Positions 55,986-64,000 of a DNA stretch of 64,000 bases are shown here, one piece after another. The position numbers were made by a program, and so were the translations under genes. The stretch lies in the NCBI GenBank assembly GCA_963576735.1, contig OY755171.1, positions 4,774,001 to 4,838,000 on the forward strand. Reading direction: 5' to 3'. This DNA is from Bedellia somnulentella (lineage: Eukaryota; Arthropoda; Insecta; Lepidoptera; Bedelliidae). Within the stretch, counting starts at the first letter, position 1. Each line of letters begins with the position of its first letter. The notes under the pieces were generated by a model that ran no database searches, had not been told where the DNA came from, and saw only the letters and a list, made by a program, of their open reading frames with translations.

Positions 55986-57894
55986 TAAACTATTTTTGAC
56001 GAGTTAAATTCCTATTTAGTTTATCATATTCCGGTATTCTTGATACCTATTACTTGGACACATATTTATTGAAATGAAATTACATTTATTGGTTTTATAA
56101 CATTATTCTCTGCGTTAAATTACATGGTAATACTGTTTAGCCGAAATAGTAATTAGTAGCAACCCCATTACTCACTACAGTTAGTAGATAAGCAGATAAT
56201 TTGACACAGATTACTAATGTTCCACTACCGGTGGACTAATAAACTGTATCAACAGGATTTATGGCCACCTGAGTTACAATTTCAAAATAGTTTAGAGTAA
56301 ATGGTTGTTTAATTAAATATGTATTCTTTGTTGGTGATTTGATATATTTATGATAATAATAAACATTTGGAAATATTGTATTTTTTTCCTACTGGGGTAG
56401 GCAGAGACTATCAATCGCCACTTTGTATGATCTAGGTAGACTTATTGAGCTTCATTGACTCTTTTTAATCTTTTCATACATGTGTTTTTATGGTCCAGAC
56501 TAAGAAAAGCTACACCAATGGGAACCAATGATGTTATTTAAATAAACACAATTTTTTAACCTCTTTTATAGATAAAGTTAGATTTTATTTGCGTGTAGTG
56601 AAAGTCTTAAGCTAAATTAAAAAATGTCTGACTTAAAGTTATCTCTTGTATTCAGGGATAGTCTTGTATGCAAAAAGGAATTCTGGGTTAATAGTCAAAG
56701 TTTCAAATATTCAGTGAAAACAGGCCGGACTCGTGCCGTCACAATGCTGCATGGACAAACCGATGGCGAAGGTTGAACAAAAAATGAAGCATAAGGTACC
56801 CAGGACACGAGAGGGTCTTATGGAATATGTCTAGTTGTGAACGTCTTGGATTGCGATGTTAATAATAGAATTAAATAAAATTTCAATAACGAATATAAAG
56901 TACAAACTTTCCGTATTTTAAGTTATAATGTAATAAAACATTTACTAATAGTATAAAACGTCACTAATAAATTAAGAAATCATGTTATATTCAAATCCAC
57001 AAATTATAAAATTAATATTTCAATGCAGTATAAACAGCGCCATCTATTCGACTACCGCTGAACTACTTGCTACAAGCACGCACTCGCTCTGAGTCAGTTC
57101 GTAGTTCTTGTTTACAATATGAGAGTTGGCGGTAAACATATTCGCAATTTCTCAACGTCGTTTTCACTTTTTCAGTTGGCGCTGAAACTTACACCAGCGT
57201 GGTTGTGTAGCAAGATTTTACAATGAATATGTTGCGTGAATGATATACATTTATATTACGTTTGCGATGTAAAGGCAATCTTCAAATATCCCAAATGACT
57301 AAATTCATACTTATTTTTATTAATATGTATTTCGTTATACAAATATACAGGGAAAAAATGTGTAACAAATTCAATAGATTATTATCAGCAAAAAAATACT
57401 TGGTATTTTGAAAATCAGAGGAAAAATTAGAAATTACCATAAATTGCTCTATGCAAATAGAATTGATTGCAGACAACGAAAACCTTTTTTGTAAAATATG
57501 ATTTTTGTTACTAACAAAAATAATGATATATATATGTCTTTTCTGCATAAACAGAAGTGTGCTAAATTTTATGCTCTGCTGAAAGCTCAATCTTCGAGAA
57601 GGGTTGCAAACTTTTTATTTCTCGTAGACATAAGTCACGTAGGTATCTAGTGTCCAAATATATAAAAATACAGTTAGGTAGTGTTAAACATTGCTTAGGC
57701 TTTCCATTTACAAGTACACAGTACACAAGTAAGTACGAGCAAAATCTTTTCTGAAGAGGTTATTTAGAAAATTATGCTTTTATGGTATAGTATCCCACCA
57801 GTCAGCGGGTTGATAGACTTTAATATAGCTACTACCGTAAAGTTACCGTTTAGTACCAGCTAAGAACATCAGCTATTAGCATCAGCTTTAAAGA
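55986..57894. other. 1.9 kb without genes; LINE-L relic
   Basis: 56388-56480 is a minus-strand LINE-L tail piece ('actggggtaggcagagacta', 'tcaatcgccactttgtatga'). The minus frame at 57282-57590 has no motif. Nothing else recognised. Confidence 0.45.
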
Positions 57895-57965
57895 GATTAG
57901 CTTCAAAGCTCTGGCTACCCCGCCCCGTTTAGGGATATATAGCCGTGAGCATATGTATGTATGTT
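57895..57965 (+). repeat. Repeat-R 3' fragment
   Basis: 'caaagctctggctacccc', 'tttagggatatatagccgtg', (TATG)n. Confidence 0.7.
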
Positions 57966-58013
57966 ATTAATTTTATGCTGTATTTTTTAGGGATTAAATC
58001 CTGTAAATGTAAC

Positions 58014-58380
58014 GACATGATAGTCCAGTGGGTAGAACACCCGCCCGAAAACAGAAGGGCGTGAGTTCCAATCCTGGGTCGGGCCTACACCAATTTGTCT
58101 TTTCTAAAAGTCATATGTGTGGTTAATTTATCATGGTTGTTAACGGTGAGGGAAAACATCGTGAGGAAACCCACATGGCTGAGTTGTACTTAGTCATGTG
58201 ACAGTGTATTCGTACAAAACGGCGATAGGCCTGCCCCCTATCACGTGAGTACACTGTCTAAGCAAAACGTGGGTACTTTCTCTGGACACTAGGTGGCACT
58301 GCCATGTGAGTTCAGAAGTATTGGTACCTCTGCCAACCCCTTCGGGGATAAACGGCGTGAACGTTTATGTTATGTTATGT
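58014..58380 (+). repeat. SINE-S, full length
   Basis: Head 'gatagtccagtgggtagaac' and 'gagttccaatcctgggtcgg'; ends ACGGCGTGAACG plus (TTATG)n. Close to the copies at 12302, 14328 and 45297. Confidence 0.9.
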
Positions 58381-58384
58381 AAAT

Positions 58385-58965
58385 CCTGTACTTCTCTAGT
58401 TTTATACTCTATATACAGCAATCTTATTTTCCCCTTAATCTACCTAATTATGTGAAATTAAATTTAATTTGCTAATGGTGCAAGCGTACTTGACACATAC
58501 AAGTAGTCATTGAAATTCCATTTTGATGTATCGGTCTGAATTCCGAATACCTCAAATTAGCGGTGATTTGATTAACATTTCAAACCAGATTATTTTGTGT
58601 GATAAAGTTGGTATGTATGTAGAACTTATGAATTGGTATTGTAGAAACGTCATTGAGAACAGATAAAAATAAGTGAAAATATATAATGAATATCAAAAAA
58701 GCAAAAAATGATTTTTGTCGTAATAAGAGGCTATCAATATATATAATATATATACTATTTATTTAAAAACTAAAATATATTTTCGGAAGAACTTTTGCAA
58801 TGCATTTTGTCTAGGTACGAGTATTATCACTTCACAACAGGACTGACATGTTCAGTCAAAACACTCGACAGATATAGTAAATAAATTTTGTTATTAAAAA
58901 CACAAGATAACACATAAATAAGAACTTCATAAATGATGATTTATTTAGGTTTCGTGCGTTGAATA
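58385..58965. other. No gene seen
   Basis: Nothing recognised. Confidence 0.4.
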
Positions 58966-58969
58966 CATA

Positions 58970-59218
58970 CATACATATACTCACGGCTATAAATCCCTAG
59001 AAGGAATAGCCAGAGCTAAGTAATTGGAAATTTCTCAGCCATTGAAATTAGAGTGGGGAAAATATGGTATAATAAAGGTTGTTGGTGATGGGTCTCCAAC
59101 CGCATCGCCTAAAAATCCCTTACAAGCCCCAATAACGTAAGTTGCCACTTACGTACACCCACAGGAAGAAATGGGGTAGTGTTATTATAAGCCGACAATA
59201 CACAGCTACATATATATA
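58970..59218 (-). repeat. Repeat-R, full length
   Basis: 'catatactcacggctataaa' to 'gccgacaatacacagct'. Its 5' end is folded back into the palindrome at 59193-59245. Confidence 0.85.
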
Positions 59219-59245
59219 ATATATATATGTAGCTGTGTATTGTCG
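59193..59245. repeat. Perfect 53-bp palindrome
   Basis: Two 26-bp arms, CGACAATACACAGCTACA plus (TA)4, around one central base. One arm is the repeat-R 5' end. Confidence 0.95.
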
Positions 59246-59859
59246 TAGCTAGTAGTATACATATAATATATTATATGAACGAGTTAAAAAAAACCTATGT
59301 AGCTGTTATATATTATGACGAAATTAATGGTCCTTTTAAAACTAAATGTAAAGTAAGTAATTATTACAAAATTTTATTGATAATGATGTTTATAAATCAA
59401 GAAATAAAAATAAGTGATGTTAAAAGTTAAAAAAAAAACGTTAAAAACACGCGTAAGGCCCATAGCACACGACGTATTTTATACGCGCCGACGACGCGCG
59501 TATTAGGAACGCGCGTTTTCGGCGCCGTTGGCGCTGATTTTTGCGTTTGCATTCATGAAGCGCGTATACGCGCGTATAAAGCGATGCAAACGCGCGTACA
59601 AAGGAGCGGAGTAGGGGCAGGGGGGAGGAGATGCGCTCACGCCACCACTGACTGCACCGCCCGCGCCTCAGTTGTATTGATTGTTAAGATATATGACCTG
59701 CTTCGTCAAGTTAAATGTTAAGCTCTATGGTTAGGCTTGACATTACCGTTTTTGGTTTGAGTGACAAGTTTATTTTCCACAACATTCTTTATTTTACTTC
59801 TCTCGATCCATCTATTAACGTTGATAGTTATTGTAAGCTGCGCGTGTATATGGTTCAAA

Positions 59860-62251
59860 ATGGAACACTTCGACACCGACCGCTTTATTGCAGAAATTAA
59901 CAATCGTCCAGCTACATGGAATTCTCTACTACCCGAATATTCTAACAAAGTGTTAAAAAGAAATGCTTGGGATGAATTGTGCCAAATTTTTTATAACGAT
60001 TTCAATGAAAAAACCAATAAGGAAAAAAACCTGGCAGGTAATTTTTATTATATTTATTTGTTTTAGGACTAGGTACACAAGAACATCGCCGCGCCGCCGT
60101 AAAGATAGGCCACCCATGTCGCGTGCCCACGTTTCTATAGGTAGTTAATAAGCACTAGCAGTATTTTTTTTACTTATTGGAACTAACTACTTAGTACCCT
60201 AAAACGTAGGCACACGACATGGGGTGGCTATCTTCACGGCGCACGTTGGGTCGAATCTGAAAAAAAGGAACTTATGAATTAAAAATTTGTCATGATATTT
60301 CGCTAAATATTCGTTTTTAGAAAAAAATTACAATTAATAAATGGTGATTGTATTCACGGTTTCTGTCGATGGACTGAACAAATAATTGACATTTCGAAAA
60401 AAAGTTCCTTATTTTTTCAGATCCGCCCGCCGATACATAAAATAGGAAAACAGTAGATCATGTATTGTAATTTAGGGTACCTACCTAGGTACCCTAAATT
60501 TTAGAATATTGCCATGGTACTGCACCTTCATCGCTAATAAAATAATCAGTGTACATATTTCGTATCGTGGTTCCGCTTAATTGTACCTGTGACCGTCTTG
60601 TACCAATCGAAATCAAACTTGCATTTTCAGGAGGATCTTCTAAACCAACTATACTCAAAGACTTATGAAAATTATAACCGTCACGTTCACGTATGAAATT
60701 ATGCAGCATACAACAGGCTTTCACAATAGCCACACTGAAGTCCACGCTAACGTTCAGTGGTCGATTGAAGATTTTAAATTTGTTGCTTAATATACCAAAT
60801 GTACATTCAATGTATCGTCTGGCACGTGTCAAACGATAATTATATATCCTTTTTTCTTGTGGCAAGATTTTTCCAGCGTAAGGTCTCTGCAAATGTTGAG
60901 ATAATGCAAAGCCTTCATCTCCAACAAACGTAAATGGTATTGGCACTCCATTATTAGATATTGGTCTCGCATTCGGTATATTATAATTTCCTTGCCTTAT
61001 CTTTTGGGTCCATTCACTACAATCATTTATTGTTGAGTCTGCAGCTTTTCCATAGCATCCAACATCTATATCGATAAATCTGTAATTTGCATCACATATT
61101 GCAAGCAATACAATGGAAAAATATTTTTTATAATTAAAATACTCTGATCCACTATGTTGAGGTTTTATAATTCTAATATGTTTTCCATCGATAGCCCCAA
61201 GTAGGTTGGGAAAATTTGCATATTTCATAAATCCTTCAGCAGTTTTTAGATGTGATTCTTCGGTTGGTTCTGGCATACAGATGTTTTTTAATTTATCCCA
61301 TATTATTTTTACGGTTTCACGGACTATAATGCCTGCCGTCGTTTGCCCACACTTAAAGTCATAGTGAATATCTGAGAAATAACAACCCGTAGCTAAATAC
61401 CTGAAAAAAAAGCATTATTAAAACTTCTATTGTCATTACGATGATGATAATTTTACATATTTAATTAAAATGAACATACACACAACTACTTATTTCAAAG
61501 AAATTCAAATTAACCTAATAAATAACTAAATTATTAACATTACATATTATTGTTTTCAGTCATTGAACTTCAAAAAAAATGGAAGAGTATTAAGGACGCT
61601 TATAAAAGAGACAAAGCGAAGAACAATAACTGTTCCAGTGGATCTGGAGCTAAGCCTAGAAGACCCTACATATATTCCAATTTGCTAACTTTTTTAGACC
61701 CGCTTTATGAAATAAGATCTCCAAGTCAAAACGATGATGCAGCACTGGGGCGTGACCAAGACTATGATTTTCAAAAGCCACATTCACCAAAGAAGTCAAA
61801 AAAGACTCCAAAACATGAAGACCCACTAGACAAATTGTATGAAGCACTGACAGCAAATCTCAAACAGTCTAAGGAAGTGAATAATACAATTTTATGTGAA
61901 AATCCCGACATTCTGTTCTTAGTTTCGTTAGGTAAAGATTTTTCTGCCATCAAACAGGAATTCAAGTTAGAGGCCAAAGCTGATATGATAAATTTAATTC
62001 GTAAATATAAAAATATGGGACAGTTATCGAGAACATTACATGAAAATAGATACCAAGGTGCATTTCAATATGAACATCAGTATGGATATCAGTCTGGATC
62101 TGGATATCAGTCTGAATTTCAGCCTCCTTATCCAAGTAATCAATCAGTGCCAAGAAACGAATCTGTCAGTTCACTCCAAAATTTGGATAGCAATGAATCG
62201 GTTACAAATGACTCCGATATCCTAACTGACATGTATGATGATATCGAATAA
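59860..62251 (+). CDS. MADF-BESS DNA-binding protein of the Harbinger (2 exons, 289 aa)
   Basis: Exons are 59860-60037 (ends GCAG|GTAATT) and 61560-62251 (after TTTTCAG). The join is 870 nt. The MADF domain spans about residues 7-105: 'RFIAEINNRPATWN', 'NAWDELCQIFY' in exon 1, then 'LQKKWKSIKDAYKRD' and 'YSNLLTFLDPLY' in exon 2. A BESS motif follows at about 170-205 ('DILFLVSLGKDF'). The C-terminus is rich in Gln, Tyr and Ser. MADF is a Myb/SANT-like fold. In Harbingers the second gene is a SANT/Myb/MADF protein that helps the transposase bind the ends and reach the nucleus; that role is family knowledge. The intron contains the transposase's second exon on the other strand. Confidence 0.88.
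60076..60425. repeat. Inverted repeats in the MADF gene intron
   Basis: 'gccgtaaagataggccaccc' (about 60098) pairs with 'ggggtggctatcttcacggc' (about 60220). Further in, 'atctgaaaaaaaggaactt' (about 60256) pairs with 'aagttccttattttttcag' (about 60401). Possibly remains of a small MITE inside the Harbinger. Confidence 0.6.
60469..60500. repeat. 32-bp palindrome at the transposase stop
   Basis: 15-bp arms AATTTAGGGTACCTA around CC. The transposase TAG stop lies inside the right arm. Confidence 0.95.
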
Positions 62252-62669
62252 ATATTTTTCTCTTATTAATAATCTAAGTGCGAATGATTTAAACTGCATC
62301 AGGTCAATAAATAAATAAATACATAATAAATAAATAAATAAAAAACTAGTTGTTTTCTTACCTCAATGTGATGAGCAAACGTTCTTCTGCCGATATACAT
62401 GATCTCATTACTGTATTTTGACGAGTTAACTCTGGTTTTAGAATCAAAAGAAGTTCTTGGAATGACGAATGTGACATTCGATAACAATTATAAAATTTCT
62501 TCCATCTTCTACGTATTATCAATTTTTTAAACATTGTATGATAATGACCACTCAATCTTTTTTCACTCGTAAATGGGTCTATCCAATAGATTCGCTTTTT
62601 TTTACTTTTTTTTCGTTTTAAAAGGAGTACTAAGGCCAACGTACGCAGTGTTGTCTCAACCGACGCCAT
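60494..62669 (-). CDS. PIF/Harbinger DDE transposase (2 exons, 404 aa)
   Basis: Exon 1 is 62669-62362 (ends TTGAG|GTAAG). Exon 2 is 61400-60494 (after TTTTTTTCAG). The join is 1215 nt. The N-terminus is basic with a YRMSHSSFQELL helix and an 'EERLLITLRYLATG' motif across the junction. The catalytic triad is complete: D174 in LLGAIDGKH, D264 in FVGDEGF and E301 in RRYIECTFG, the last two 36 residues apart. 'CCMLHNFIRERDG' closes the domain. The enzyme cuts out the element and inserts it at TWA sites. No stop or frameshift is seen, so it may be active. Its intron contains the MADF gene's second exon on the other strand. Confidence 0.93.
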
Positions 62670-62855
62670 TGTACAACTGAACAGAACAGTCTCTGATCAA
62701 AACGCAAAAGCTACAGCGCGTCTGTATTGCTGTTTCACGATCGCCCCATGTGCTTAGAGTACAAGGTTGCGTTCAAATCTCGTATGAAGCGCGTATACGC
62801 GCGTCATCTGCGCGCCATGCGCGCGTATAAAAAACGTCGTGTGCTATGGGCTTAA

Positions 62856-63496
62856 GTGTTTTCCAAAAGAAACAGTAATAAAACCAACAAAAGAAATGAT
62901 TATAAAACTATTAATTGTATCATCTCATCACAAATTATCACAAAGTTGGCATAAATTAGCGTTGTTAATGCGGTTTGAGGTATGAGACAGCCTTTGAAGG
63001 TACTCCCAAAGTCCTATAATTATTTTAGGAACTTTATCAAAGTAAATCTTCGTCCAACTGTTGAAAACTAGTATTCGTAAAACTTAACCTGATTATAACT
63101 ACGTGTTCACTTCCACTGAATCGTCCGAGTTAATCCCTTGATAATTAGTCGCGTGGCTAATAGATTGCGGGGTAATATAGATTAATGATGTTATCCGTTC
63201 TAATATGAATTTTATTGTGTTCACAATAAAGATTAATGCTGGTTTATACTCATGTAATGCAGATATTTGTTCCGGTGTTGTGTTTTGTTATAGTTTTAAG
63301 GGATTTTATTAACACATTTAATAGTTTTTAGCATTTTGTAACAAAGGTTCTATATAATATAATCCCAATAACAAAATATAGAAGCGGGTTTCGTATCATT
63401 ATCTATCCCAACGGAAAAACAGCATGTGAAAAGATTACTTCGAGGTAATTTTATTGCAAACTTATTCACCATAAATTTTTTAACTGGTTCCTAATT
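62856..63496. other. No gene seen
   Basis: Nothing recognised. Confidence 0.4.
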
Positions 63497-63735
63497 GCTG
63501 TGTAGTGCCTGCTTAGAATGTCCCTACGCCTTTCTCCCTAAGGGTGTCTAATCGTGTCTAATCGTGTCGTGTAAATGTAAGAGATGAGTAACGATATGGA
63601 GCTTTTTAAGTGGTTTTTGGACGATGCGGTTGGACACCGATCAGCAACGATTCTAAATGTGGCTGAGGAGTTTCTACCTCTGAAGCTCTGGCAACCCTTT
63701 TTTGGGATTAATAGCCCTGAGTACATGTATGTGTG
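63497..63735 (+). repeat. Repeat-R, near full length
   Basis: 'gctgtgtagtgcctgcttag' to 'tagccctgagtacatgtatg', with a local duplication of 'ctaatcgtgt' near 63550. Confidence 0.8.
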
Positions 63736-63736
63736 T

Positions 63737-63860
63737 CAACCTTTATTTTACAGTGTTTTCCCTGCCCCCACTCAACAAACGATTGGCTGAGAAATTTCTT
63801 ATTCTTAAGCTCTGGCTATCATTTTAAAAGATATATAACCGTGAGTATGATTATGTACGT
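63737..63860 (+). repeat. Repeat-R, 3' half, in tandem
   Basis: Starts at 'aacctttattttac' directly after the previous tail and ends 'ataaccgtgagtatgattat'. Confidence 0.75.
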
Positions 63861-64000
63861 ATTTTAAAATTTTACAATATTAGGTAAGTACCTGCATTAC
63901 GTAATCTGAGGCTAAAGGATAAGATAAGGATAAAGTTTATTTATTATTTAATTGAAAAGGAACATTCAGCAACGGTGTTTAATAACTTTTAAATACTCTT

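Larger units (their letters stand above)
59457..62852. mobile_element. PIF/Harbinger transposon, apparently complete
   Basis: 3396 bp with TAA directly repeated at 59454-59456 and 62853-62855. Ends: GGCCCATAGCACACGACG on the left and the complement of AGCCCATAGCACACGACG on the right; the inverted match extends about 31 bp. Subterminal DNA at both ends is rich in GCGCGTATACGCGC, unusual in this AT-rich window. It encodes both proteins expected of the superfamily, and both frames are intact. Confidence 0.93.

Overview
This window looks like a transposon-rich, AT-rich stretch of an insect nuclear genome, most likely a moth or butterfly. The Lepidoptera call comes from remembered family signatures: Helitron 5' ends starting TCAATACATAGTATAAAAC and TCCATACTAATATTATAAA, the 3' end of a LINE with a TCGC..GCGA hairpin, and a tRNA-headed SINE. 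I found no host gene. Every reading frame I can recognise belongs to a mobile element or a remnant of one.

Three retroposon families dominate and are named here for reference. LINE-L is a non-LTR element present only as 3' fragments of ORF2 (about 9 copies). SINE-S is about 370 bp, with a tRNA-like head on one end (about 17 copies or pieces). Repeat-R is about 245 bp and has no clear head (more than 30 copies or pieces). All three end in the same short 3' motif: CTCTG, then an ACCCC..GGGA hairpin, then a G(G/C)CGTGA box, then a TATG or TTATG microsatellite. This suggests one reverse transcriptase copies all three. A fourth family, here called T, carries tRNA-like sequence inside its inverted repeats.

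Layout: 1-6.3 kb holds a TTA-flanked inverted-repeat element containing a 63-bp minisatellite made from LINE-L tails, then a 1.36-kb long-inverted-repeat transposon with a CXC-domain reading frame, then LINE-L. 6.3-23 kb is mostly relics (R, S, T, a 142-bp MITE). 23.4-27.1 kb is a Jockey-type LINE split by a 1107-bp Helitron whose removal restores the reading frame. 28.1-30.7 kb is a 5'-truncated RTE-type LINE with one stop and one frameshift. 33.1-34.5 kb and 46.2-47.2 kb are non-autonomous Helitrons. 41.0-43.9 kb stacks a piggyBac-like MITE, an inverted-repeat element with tandem arrays, a perfect 180-bp duplication and an inverted SINE. 50.8-52.2 kb is an internally deleted P-like element with an 8-bp target duplication; it encodes a spliced 64-aa THAP-only protein. 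59.5-62.9 kb is an apparently complete PIF/Harbinger transposon with TAA target duplications and two intact spliced genes, a DDE transposase and a MADF-BESS DNA-binding protein. They lie on opposite strands with their exons interdigitated.

The best candidates for new biology are the shared 3' motif, the THAP-only P-like element and the interdigitated Harbinger. Boundaries of old repeats are approximate, and family names rest on motif recognition without database searches.
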